Assembly: GCA_041287425.1 (NCBI GenBank)
Contig: JBEULG010000002.1
Span: forward strand, 5,581-69,580
Length of the DNA stretch: 64,000 nucleotides
Reading direction: 5' to 3'
Source of the DNA: JAFGSI01 sp041287425
GTDB lineage: Bacteria > Chloroflexota > Anaerolineae > Anaerolineales > Villigracilaceae
This document shows positions 41,816-49,032 of this stretch, piece by piece (the first letter of the stretch is position 1; each line of letters starts with the position of its first letter). A program made the position numbers and the translations under genes. The notes beneath the pieces were generated by a model. The model was not told the DNA's origin. It saw nothing but the letters and a program-made list of their open reading frames with translations, and made no database searches.

Positions 41816-43698
41816 TTTCGATAGAAGAGATAGAGGCGGTCTTCGGCCGGGCAGGCATAGACCTCCAGCGGCACCTGAAGTTGAACGAGGTGCTGCGGCG
41901 CGATGTACTCATCGTTCCAGTCATGGTAACGGTTCTCGGCGATGACGAAGACCTCGGCTTGCTCGCGCCACTGCAAGGCGATGGCTTCGTTCCAGTAACC
42001 GTCGCGCAGCAGGCGATCGGGGTCGCCGCCGACCTGGTAATTGTAGCGGTCGTTCACCTGCGGCGGCAGCAGGACGACGCCCGGCGCATAGAGCAGCGGC
42101 ATGGCCGCCACGCGCCCGTCTATGTAGACGGGCGTGCCGGGTGGGGCGACCGTCGCCAGCAGTTCGCCGAGGCGCTCATACGAGCGCAGGACGTCGGCGC
42201 TGCAGACCAGGCTGGGCGGCAGGGCGTTCACAACCGGCGTGGAGGCGAAGCCCAGCGCCAGAAAGGCGCAGACGACAAAATAGCCGAAACGCCCGCTGTT
42301 TCTCCAGCGCGCCGAGCGGCGATAGGCGACGAACAAGACCAGGGTCAACAGAACGCCAATCAACAGGCCGATGACCGGCGGCGTGTACATCCTGGCCGCC
42401 TCATACTCGACATGGAATTTGTTCGCCAGGATGTCCCACAGCGTCGCCCCGCCGGCCAGGACGCGCCCCTCGCGCAGGCGCGGGACCGGCAGGCGGAGCA
42501 GAGCGGCCCCAATCTGCTCGAACAACGAGAAGAAGACCGCCGCCCAGGCGGCCAACAGGCCGAGCACCACCGCCCCCTGCGAGAGCCAGGCCGGACGCCG
42601 ATTCCATCCGCTCAGCGAGACGATGACCAGCAGCAAACCGACGTTGCTGAAGAAAGCCAGATAGGGGGAGAAGCAATAAATGCAATAATCTTGCATCAAC
42701 GAGGCCCAGGCATGGGCCAGGGTCAGGACGAAGAAAGTCAGGGCCAGGAAGACGCCCGCCCGAAAATGCGCCTGGCTCGGCCATGCGTTCCTTTTCGGCC
42801 AGAGCAAAAGGACCATCAGACCGCCGACGAGGGGGATGAAGTAAATGCGCAGCCCAACCGACAGGCTGTGCAAGCGCGTCACCAGCGGCTGGGACTCGGC
42901 CGCGGCCGCGCTCGCCGCCGAAGCCACCGCCTCCGAGGCCGGCGCGGCAGACGGCGAGGCGTAGAGACCGGCCGGCAGGGGAAACGGCAGCCAGGTGGCC
43001 CACAGACGCAGAATCTCCGGCCAGTAAAGCCAGTGGCCGACGCCCACCACCACCACCATGCTCGCCAGGGAAATCAGCCCTTTCTTCCAGCCGTGTTCCC
43101 AGAAAACGTAGAGCAGCAACAGCGGTAGGACGAACACCATATTCTCGCGCGTCAAGACCATCGCGCCCGCCAGCGCCGAGCCGAGGGCAATTTGCCAGGC
43201 GGGCCGCCTCTCACCCAGCGAAAGGACCAGCGCCCAGGTCAACAGACAGGCGACCAGAATCTGGGAGGCTGCCGCTCCATAGAGCGAGAGCAGCGCCGGG
43301 TTGAGCACCAGCAGCCAGACGGATGCCGCCGCCAGCCAGCGGCCGCCGAAGCGCCGCGCCACAAGCCAGACCCCCAACGCTACCAGCGCGCCGAGCAGGA
43401 TGGCGAAGTAGCGCCCCGTCCGCAGCCCCGGTCCAAACAGCCTCTCCACCCAGCCCCAGATGAGGAAAGAGAGCGGCATCTTATTGACCCAAAAGCCATA
43501 GGGCTGGAAGGGCTCATAGACACCGCTGGCAAACAGGTACCCTTTGAGGAGGTAAGAGGCCTCGTCCAGGTCGGGGGGGAAGGTGTGGGCAATCGCCCAG
43601 GCTCGCGCCAGGAACAGGACACCGCCCAGGAGCGCCGTCAGAGCGGGCAAGAGGGCTTGCGCCGCAGAACGGAGGAAGAACTTCTGCAGGCGTTGCAT
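41812..43698 (-). CDS. GT39/ArnT-like polytopic glycosyltransferase
   Basis: 628 aa with about a dozen membrane segments. After the first one comes HTFPPDLDEASYLLKGYLFA, the D-E pair used by GT39/ArnT enzymes, followed by FQPYGFWVNKMPLSFLIWGW. A soluble C-terminal part follows the last helix (LRSYERLGELLATVAPPGTP). It should transfer the sugar from the lipid-linked donor made by the coupled GT2 to an outside acceptor. The ATG at 43698 has AGGGAG 11 nt upstream, and a consensus promoter lies 90-116 nt upstream. It is the first gene of the minus-strand run. Confidence 0.8.
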   Translation of the reverse strand: MQRLQKFFLRSAAQALLPALTALLGGVLFLARAWAIAHTFPPDLDEASYLLKGYLFASGVYEPFQPYGFWVNKMPLSFLIWGWVERLFGPGLRTGRYFAILLGALVALGVWLVARRFGGRWLAAASVWLLVLNPALLSLYGAAASQILVACLLTWALVLSLGERRPAWQIALGSALAGAMVLTRENMVFVLPLLLLYVFWEHGWKKGLISLASMVVVVGVGHWLYWPEILRLWATWLPFPLPAGLYASPSAAPASEAVASAASAAAAESQPLVTRLHSLSVGLRIYFIPLVGGLMVLLLWPKRNAWPSQAHFRAGVFLALTFFVLTLAHAWASLMQDYCIYCFSPYLAFFSNVGLLLVIVSLSGWNRRPAWLSQGAVVLGLLAAWAAVFFSLFEQIGAALLRLPVPRLREGRVLAGGATLWDILANKFHVEYEAARMYTPPVIGLLIGVLLTLVLFVAYRRSARWRNSGRFGYFVVCAFLALGFASTPVVNALPPSLVCSADVLRSYERLGELLATVAPPGTPVYIDGRVAAMPLLYAPGVVLLPPQVNDRYNYQVGGDPDRLLRDGYWNEAIALQWREQAEVFVIAENRYHDWNDEYIAPQHLVQLQVPLEVYACPAEDRLYLFYRK

Positions 43699-43786
43699 CG
43701 AAAAAGAACTCCCTGAACGGCCGCCTGCCTCCGGCGGCAGGCGCAATCTCGCTTCTGTGACTGAAGTCGGCCGGAAGACCGGTTGA

Positions 43787-43814
43787 ATTATAAGCGCTAT
43801 TCATTGCCAGTCAA
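43787..43814 (-). promoter_or_regulatory. Consensus promoter of the minus-strand glycan run
   Basis: On the minus strand: TTGACT (43814-43809), a 16-bp spacer and TATAAT (43792-43787). The predicted +1 is 43780, giving an 82-nt leader before the ATG at 43698. The leader contains a hairpin with arms CGCCTGCC and GGCAGGCG near 43720-43743, which could affect translation. Confidence 0.8.
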
Positions 43815-43989
43815 GCAGACCGGTCACCGAGTGTCCGCACAAATCTCGTTATGTAGGATAGGCTTTCCAGCCTGTCCAGCCTGCTTCGACAGCCTGAAAA
43901 GGCCTGATCTTTTATCACAAATCTCAAAATGACCGTTTTTGTAACCGCGCATTCCTTGGTGAATCTATCTCGCAGGAAATTCAACAAAA

Positions 43990-44136
43990 AACTATCAGGA
44001 CTTACGCAAAATGAGATTCATTTCACCGCCAAGACGCCAAAGTTTTGCAGAGTTCGCCAAGTGTGCTTGGCGTCTTGATACCCATCTTGGCGTTCTCTGT
44101 GTCTTGGCGGTTCGTTCTGCGTAAGTCCTAACTATC
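43990..44136. mobile_element. MITE-like element: 133 bp with 12-bp perfect inverted ends and a 7-bp target duplication
   Basis: The ends are AGGACTTACGCA (43997-44008) and TGCGTAAGTCCT (44118-44129), exact reverse complements. They are flanked on both sides by AACTATC (43990-43996 and 44130-44136), the expected target-site duplication. A second internal inverted pair, CCGCCAAGAC (44026-44035) and GTCTTGGCGG (44101-44110), would let the whole unit fold into a long hairpin. There is no transposase inside, so it would need one supplied elsewhere in the genome. The parent IS family is not identified. Confidence 0.82.
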
Positions 44137-44458
44137 TGCCCATCTAACGCAAAGGCGCAAAGGAAGCGTGTGCACAAGTCCCCGCCTGGTGTCTAAAGCA
44201 ACGTTTCTCAAAGGCGGGCCGCTGTGAAGACTTCGGACGCCAGAGACTCGAAGCGAAGGGAAATGATGCCCTGATGCTCCGAGTAGCCTGCGCCGAAAGA
44301 ACCTTGCTCTTCTTGGCGTCTTGGCGTTGAGATTGGCAGTTTTGAAGCCTCGGTAGGCGGTTACAAAAGTTGTCAAAAAATCCTTCCGCCGACTTCGCCC
44401 TCGACCCCGCCACCTTCGACACCCACGACGCCCTGCGCCAGCACAACCTCCTCGTAGC

Positions 44459-44475
44459 GCAGACCTTCGGTCTGC
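44459..44475. repeat. Palindrome GCAGACC-TTC-GGTCTGC
   Basis: Perfect 7-bp arms around TTC. A related copy, GGCAGACC-TGA-GGTCTGTC, lies at 44553-44571 with one mismatch. No T-run follows. It is probably a REP-type dispersed palindrome. Confidence 0.55.
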
Positions 44476-44641
44476 CCCATACAGTACCCTCCACGAACTC
44501 GGCCACGAATAACGCCTCACACCTGCTCCACCCCCAGCCAGCCGCCACGTAGGGCAGACCTGAGGTCTGTCCACCAAATGGGATTTGCCGCTGCAGCCCG
44601 GCAGCATGCCGGAAGTTGGCATCTGCCTGGCCAGCCATTTT

Positions 44642-44756
44642 GGCGGGGGGATAAATCCCCCGCCTCAGTGCATGAAAGTCGGCCAGAGCCGCCTCCGAGT
44701 CCGCGTCCGCTTGAGCGGACTTCCATGCCTTGAGCCGTGGATGTTCAATCCACGGC
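44642..44756. repeat. Cluster of three palindromes
   Basis: Arms GGCGGGGG (44642-44649) and CCCCCGCC (44657-44664); GTCCGC (44705-44710) and GCGGAC (44715-44720) around TTGA; GCCGTGGAT (44734-44742) and ATCCACGGC (44748-44756) around GTTCA. The phrases GAAAGTCGGC and GCGGACTTCCATGC between them recur in altered form at 2997-3062 and 63547-63608, so this looks like a composite copy of one repeat family. Confidence 0.55.
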
Positions 44757-44894
44757 GAACGGGCGGCGGACCAATCCCCCGCCGTTCAGCGCAGGTGGCG
44801 ACGAACTTTACAATGATTTTACATACAAGTCATACGCCGCTAACCCCAAAATTCTAAAATGGGCAAGAAAATAACACTGAAAGGAGACCCCACC

Positions 44895-45431
44895 ATGTTC
44901 AAATGGACCACTTTTCTCAAGCAAGTCTCTCTTCTGTTGATCGCCCTGGGACTGGCCTTCCTGCCGGCCGCCTCCGCCGCGGCAGCCGGCAGCGCTGATG
45001 AGAACAATCCGCCTGGCGGCCAAATCAGCGACGAACGCCTGGCCGAAATCTGGGCGCGCCAACTGAGCGTGTATGAGCGCGTCGGGCAGATGTTCGACAA
45101 TGCCGAAACCATGATTGCCCGCATCGAGCAGGGCCTTGCTCAAGCCAGCGCCCGCGGCCTGGATACCTCGGCTGCCCAGGCCGCCTTGCAGGCCTTCGAG
45201 GCCGCCCTGCAAGAGGCGCGCCCCATCTACCAGAGCGCTCACGGCATCGTCCAGGCGCATCGCGGCTTCGATGCCAACGGCCAAGTCACCGACCGGGAAC
45301 AGGCCATCGCCACGATTCGCGAATTGGGCAGCAAATTGCGTGAGGTGCGCGCCGCCATGAACGGCACCGGCCAGGCCCTGCGCGAGGCCCTCCGCGCCCT
45401 GCGCCCGGCCAACGCCCCCGTTCAACCGTAA
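44895..45431 (+). CDS. Secreted alpha-helical protein, function unknown
   Basis: 178 aa. Residues 1-30 form a signal peptide: a basic MFKWTTFLK, a hydrophobic core VSLLLIALGLAFLPAA and a likely signal-peptidase-I site after ASA. The mature part is almost entirely helical and rich in Ala, Gln, Glu and Arg (ARIEQGLAQASARGLDTSAA, ATIRELGSKLREVRAAMNGT), with no cysteine and no catalytic motif. AAGGAG lies 8 nt before the ATG. A hairpin at 45454-45485 probably ends its transcript. Possible roles include an envelope or periplasmic spacer protein; nothing in the sequence decides this. Confidence 0.75.
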   Translation: MFKWTTFLKQVSLLLIALGLAFLPAASAAAAGSADENNPPGGQISDERLAEIWARQLSVYERVGQMFDNAETMIARIEQGLAQASARGLDTSAAQAALQAFEAALQEARPIYQSAHGIVQAHRGFDANGQVTDREQAIATIRELGSKLREVRAAMNGTGQALREALRALRPANAPVQP

Positions 45432-45453
45432 CGTCCTCCTCCGGCGTATGCGA

Positions 45454-45488
45454 CTGGAGAGACGCGCCCTGCGCCGTCTCTCCAGTTT
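45454..45488 (+). terminator. Rho-independent-like terminator after the secreted protein gene
   Basis: Stem CTGGAGAGACG (45454-45464) and CGTCTCTCCAG (45475-45485), 11 perfect pairs, followed by TTTGCGTT. The T-tract is short, so termination may be partial and some read-through into ridA is possible. Confidence 0.6.
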
Positions 45489-45527
45489 GCGTTACAATTC
45501 AGCCAAACCATCCTGCGGAGGCAAAAC

Positions 45528-45911
45528 ATGGAACGAACCGTGATCACCAGCCAGAAGGCGCCCAAAGCCATCGGCCCCTACTCGGTCGCCGTGCGCAGCG
45601 GGGACCTGGTCTTCACCGCCGGGCAGGTCGGCCTCGACCCGCTCACCGGCAACCTCGTCCCCGGCGGCGTCGAAGCCGAGACGCGTCAGGCGCTGACCAA
45701 CCTGCAGCACGTGCTGGCCGACGCCGGCTCCGGCCTCGAATATGCCCTCAAGACCACCGTCTTCCTGCGCGATATGGCCGACTTCGCCGCCATGAACGCC
45801 GTCTATGCCGAGTTCTTCCCCGAAAACCCGCCCGCCCGCTCCACGGTGGCCGTTGCTGCCCTGCCCAAGGGCGCGGCGGTCGAAATCGAGGTCGTCGCCC
45901 TGGTCAAATGA
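45528..45911 (+). CDS. ridA: RidA-family enamine/imine deaminase
   Basis: 127 aa, the usual RidA length. SQKAPKAIGPYSVAVRSGDL carries the substrate-binding G-P-Y, GQVGLDPLTGNLVPGGVEAE the central signature, and FPENPPARSTVAVAALPKGA the catalytic arginine motif (PAR.). It hydrolyses reactive enamines formed by PLP enzymes, in the cytoplasm. GGAGG is 7 nt before the ATG, and TACAAT at 45493-45498 is a possible -10 box. Its stop overlaps the response regulator start (ATGA), an unusual coupling of a metabolite-damage enzyme with a two-component system. Confidence 0.93.
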   Translation: MERTVITSQKAPKAIGPYSVAVRSGDLVFTAGQVGLDPLTGNLVPGGVEAETRQALTNLQHVLADAGSGLEYALKTTVFLRDMADFAAMNAVYAEFFPENPPARSTVAVAALPKGAAVEIEVVALVK

Positions 45912-46597
45912 GCGCCGAACTCATCCTGCTCGTGGATGATGAACCCTCCATCATCTCGCTGGCGCGGCTCTATCTGGAGCGCGAAAACTTCCGCGTCGAG
46001 GCCGTCGGCGATGGCGAAGCCGCCCTGCAGGCCGTCCGGCGCCTCGCCCCGGCGCTGGTGGTGTTGGACGTGATGCTCCCCAAACTGGACGGCTTCGAGG
46101 TCTGCCGCCGTCTGCGCGCCGAGGCCAACCCGGTGGCCATCCTCATGCTGACCGCCCGCGACGAGGACATTGACAAAATCCTCGGCCTCGAACTGGGCGC
46201 CGACGACTACCTGACCAAGCCGTTCAACCCGCGTGAACTGGTGGCGCGGGTGAAAGCCATCCTGCGCCGCGCCGAGCGAAGCATCGCGACGACGGCGGAA
46301 CTGATTCGGGTCGGCGACCTGACGGTGGACGCCGCCCGCCGCGAGGTCCGCTGCCGCGCCCAGACCCTCGACCTGCGCGCCCAGGAATTCGAACTCCTGC
46401 TCGTCCTGGCCTCCCAGCCGGGGCGCGTCTTCAGCCGCGAACAGTTGCTCGAAAAAGCCTGGGGCTTCGACTTCTACGGCCAGACCCGCACGGTGGACGT
46501 CCACATCGCCCACCTGCGCCGCAAACTGGCCGACTCCGCCTGCCAAATCGAGACCGTGACCGGAGTCGGCTACAAACTGACCGCCCCGAAAGCCTGA
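45908..46597 (+). CDS. OmpR/PhoB-family response regulator
   Basis: 229 aa. The receiver domain has the acidic pair D10/D11, phosphoacceptor D54 in VVLDVMLPKLDGFEVCRRL, T82 in MLTARD and K104 in DDYLTKPFNPREL. The C-terminal winged-helix DNA-binding domain follows (LDLRAQEFELLLVLASQPGR, then VDVHIAHLRRKLAD). It is coupled to ridA upstream by an ATGA overlap, and the cognate kinase begins 2 nt after its stop. The target genes may include the downstream glycan genes of the same run; no binding repeats were identified. Confidence 0.95.
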   Translation: MSAELILLVDDEPSIISLARLYLERENFRVEAVGDGEAALQAVRRLAPALVVLDVMLPKLDGFEVCRRLRAEANPVAILMLTARDEDIDKILGLELGADDYLTKPFNPRELVARVKAILRRAERSIATTAELIRVGDLTVDAARREVRCRAQTLDLRAQEFELLLVLASQPGRVFSREQLLEKAWGFDFYGQTRTVDVHIAHLRRKLADSACQIETVTGVGYKLTAPKA

Positions 46598-46599
46598 CG

Positions 46600-48012
46600 A
46601 TGTTCTCCTCCCTGCGCGCCCGTTTGTGGCTGAGTTATGCCCTCGTTATCCTCGGCGCCCTCACGCTGACGGCGCTCGTCCTGCTGGTGTACATCCTGCG
46701 CAGTCCGCTGGCCCACCGGGCCGCCTACCAGGAACTGGAAACCGCACGCCGCGCCCTGCTGCTGGCGCAGCCCGACCTGGCGACTCTCTCCGGCCCGGCG
46801 CTGGAGGCGACCCTGCGCACCTACGACGCCGCCTTGCACGTGCGCCTGATGGTCCTGGACGCCGCTTTGCAGCCCCTGGCCGATTCGCGCGCCGGCAACG
46901 CGCCGGACCTCCGGCCTGTGCGCCGCTACCAGTTGCTGCGTTCCGCCGCCGTCCTGCGCGACGAAAACGGGGCAGCCTGGCTCTTCAGCGCCGAGCGCCT
47001 GCCGGATGGACGCGTTTTGCTGGCCCTCCTGCCGCGGCCGCGCCTGCCGCTTTTGTCCATCCTGCAAAACGACATTTTCCGTCCCTTCTTCTACTCCGGC
47101 TTGATTGCCCTGGCGCTTTCGCTCTTCCTCGCCTTTGGCCTGGCGCGCTGGATCGGCAGTCCGCTCCAGGGGCTGGTGGCGGCGGCGCGGCGCATGCCCG
47201 AAAGCGGCCCGCTGACGGCGCGCGGCCCGCGCGAAGTCCAGGAACTGATTCACGCCTTCAACGACATGGCCGCCCGCGTGCGCGCCACCCAGAAATCCCA
47301 GCGCGAATTCGTCGCCAACGTCTCTCACGAACTCAAGACCCCGCTGACCTCCATCCAGGGCTTTGCCCAGGCGCTGGAGGACGGCACCGCCGAGACCCCC
47401 GCCGCCCGGCAGCAGGCGGCTGCAATCATCCGCCAGGAGGCCGAACGCATGCACCGCATGGTGCTCGACCTGCTCGACCTGGCGCGCCTGGACTCCGGCA
47501 CGCTGGAATTGCAGCGCGCCCCCCTCGACCTGGCCGCCCTGCTGCGCGGCGTCGTCGAACGCGTGACGCCTCAGGCGCAGGCGGCAGGCGTGAGCCTCGA
47601 CCTGCAGGCCGGCGACCTGCCCGCCCTCACCGGCGACGGCGACCGGCTGGTGCAGGTCTTCGGCAACCTGGTGGAGAATGCCCTCAAGTTCACGCCCCCC
47701 GGCGGAGGCGTTTTCCTGCGCGCCCAGGCCGTTCCCGGCGGCGTGGAGGTGGAGGTCAGCGATACCGGCCTCGGGATGACCCCGGAGGTGCAGGCGCACA
47801 TCTTCGAGCGTTTCTACCAGGCCGATGCCTCCCGCGCCGGCGGCAGCCGTCACGGCGCGGGGTTGGGCTTGGCCATCGCCCAGGAGATTTTGCGGGCGCA
47901 TGGTGGTAGAATTAGCGTCCGCAGCACACCGGGCGAGGGCAGCACATTCACCGTCTTCCTGCCGCTAAGCGCGCCCGCGGCCCGCACACTCTCCTCGAAG
48001 CGCCAGACATAA
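46600..48012 (+). CDS. Sensor histidine kinase (two TM, HAMP, HisKA, HATPase)
   Basis: 470 aa. TM1 is at about residues 11-33, followed by an extracytoplasmic sensor of about 130 residues without a known domain (REPEAT-free, Ala/Leu/Arg-rich), TM2 at about 163-184 and a HAMP linker to about 238. HisKA has the phosphoacceptor H243 in VSHELKTPLTSIQGFAQ. HATPase has the N box around N360 (GNLVENALKF), G1 box DTGLGM (388-393), F box FERFYQ and G2 box GAGLGLAI. The kinase partner of the preceding regulator. Only 3 nt separate it from the next glycosyltransferase gene, so sensor and glycan genes share a transcript. Confidence 0.94.
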   Translation: MFSSLRARLWLSYALVILGALTLTALVLLVYILRSPLAHRAAYQELETARRALLLAQPDLATLSGPALEATLRTYDAALHVRLMVLDAALQPLADSRAGNAPDLRPVRRYQLLRSAAVLRDENGAAWLFSAERLPDGRVLLALLPRPRLPLLSILQNDIFRPFFYSGLIALALSLFLAFGLARWIGSPLQGLVAAARRMPESGPLTARGPREVQELIHAFNDMAARVRATQKSQREFVANVSHELKTPLTSIQGFAQALEDGTAETPAARQQAAAIIRQEAERMHRMVLDLLDLARLDSGTLELQRAPLDLAALLRGVVERVTPQAQAAGVSLDLQAGDLPALTGDGDRLVQVFGNLVENALKFTPPGGGVFLRAQAVPGGVEVEVSDTGLGMTPEVQAHIFERFYQADASRAGGSRHGAGLGLAIAQEILRAHGGRISVRSTPGEGSTFTVFLPLSAPAARTLSSKRQT

Positions 48013-48015
48013 CCC

Positions 48016-49032
48016 ATGCCAACCGTTTCCATCATCGTTCCCTGCTACAACGAGCAACACACCATCCGCTCGCTGCTGGAGGCGATTTACGCCCAAACCT
48101 ACCCGCGCCGTGACCTGGAAGTGGTCATCGCCGACGGCCTCTCCACCGACCGGACGCGGGAGGAAATTGCCGCTTTTGCCGCCTCGCACCCGGACCTGAA
48201 GATTGCCGTGCTGGACAACCCCAAGCGCCACATCCCGGCCGCGCTCAACACCGCCCTGCGCGCCGCTTCGGGCGAGATGATCATCCGCCTGGACGCGCAC
48301 TCACGGCCCTATCCCGATTACGTCGAGCGCTGTGTGGCTGCGCTGGAGGCCGGCCTGGGCGAGAACGTCGGCGGGGTGTGGGAAATCCACCCCGGCGCGC
48401 AGACGTGGGCGGCCAGGTCCATCGCCGCCGCGGCCGCCCATCCGCTCGGCGTGGGCGACGCCCTCTACCGTCACACCGATAAGGCCGCCTATGTGGATAC
48501 CGTCCCGTTTGGGGCCTTCAAGCGCGAACTGCTGGCGCTGGTGGGCTTCTTCGACGAGTCCCTGCTGACCAACGAGGATTACGAGTTCAACGCCCGCATC
48601 CGCGCCCGCGGCGGGAAAATCTGGCTCGACCCGGCCATCCGCTCGGTCTATTTTGCCCGCCCCACCTTTGGGGCGCTGGCGCGGCAGTATTGGCGTTACG
48701 GCTTCTGGAAGTACCGCATGTTGCGCCGCTATCCGCAGACCCTGCGCTGGCGGCAGGCGCTGCCGCCGCTGTTTGTGCTCAGCCTGCTGGGGCTGGCCGG
48801 GCTGGGAGTGGCCTGGCGCGGCTTCTGGCTGCTGCTGGCGGCCGAGGCGGGGCTGTACCTGCTCGTTTTGGCCGCCGCCGGCCTCCGCTCGGCGTGGAAG
48901 CGGCGGGAGGCGTTTCTCCTCGCCGGGCTGCCGCTGGCGATTGCCGTCATGCATCTCGCCTGGGGAAGCGGCTTTTTATGGAGTATGATTAAGGAGATGG
49001 GCGCTCCCCAAATTCCAAAGAGGAAACGATAA
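48016..49032 (+). CDS. GT2-family glycosyltransferase (ExoA-like)
   Basis: 338 aa. VSIIVPCYNEQHTIRSLLEA opens the GT-A domain; VVIADGLSTDRTREEIAAFA and MIIRLDAHSRPYPDYVERC provide the nucleotide and metal sites (D-x-H variant of DxD); LTNEDYEFNARIRARGGKIW is the E-D-x-E catalytic region. The C-terminus has three hydrophobic segments, as in succinoglycan ExoA. It would extend the lipid-linked primer made by the next gene product. Directly followed, with no gap, by the glycosylphosphotransferase gene. Confidence 0.88.
   Translation: MPTVSIIVPCYNEQHTIRSLLEAIYAQTYPRRDLEVVIADGLSTDRTREEIAAFAASHPDLKIAVLDNPKRHIPAALNTALRAASGEMIIRLDAHSRPYPDYVERCVAALEAGLGENVGGVWEIHPGAQTWAARSIAAAAAHPLGVGDALYRHTDKAAYVDTVPFGAFKRELLALVGFFDESLLTNEDYEFNARIRARGGKIWLDPAIRSVYFARPTFGALARQYWRYGFWKYRMLRRYPQTLRWRQALPPLFVLSLLGLAGLGVAWRGFWLLLAAEAGLYLLVLAAAGLRSAWKRREAFLLAGLPLAIAVMHLAWGSGFLWSMIKEMGAPQIPKRKR

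Larger units (their letters stand above)
43815..44894. other. Non-coding spacer between the two divergent glycan transcription units
   Basis: About 1.1 kb without a convincing gene. It holds a MITE-like element (43990-44136), several small palindromes (44459-44756) and scattered text resembling the element's interior (for example CTTGGCGTCTTGGCG near 44310-44325). Overlapping open frames on the minus strand at 44128-44638 have no ribosome site, no recognisable protein and run through the repeats, so they are not called. A -10-like TACAAT lies at 44809-44814, ahead of the next gene. Confidence 0.7.

Noticed and set aside
44026..44110. Repeated CGCCAAGACGCCAA / CTTGGCGTCTTGG words suggestive of a CRISPR or tandem array
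   Set aside because: The copies are irregular in spacing and orientation; they are the internal inverted pair of the MITE-like element, with no repeat-spacer periodicity and no cas gene.
44128..44638. Two overlapping minus-strand frames of 164 codons
   Set aside because: They overlap each other in different frames, run through the repeat-rich spacer, and lack ribosome sites and recognisable protein features.
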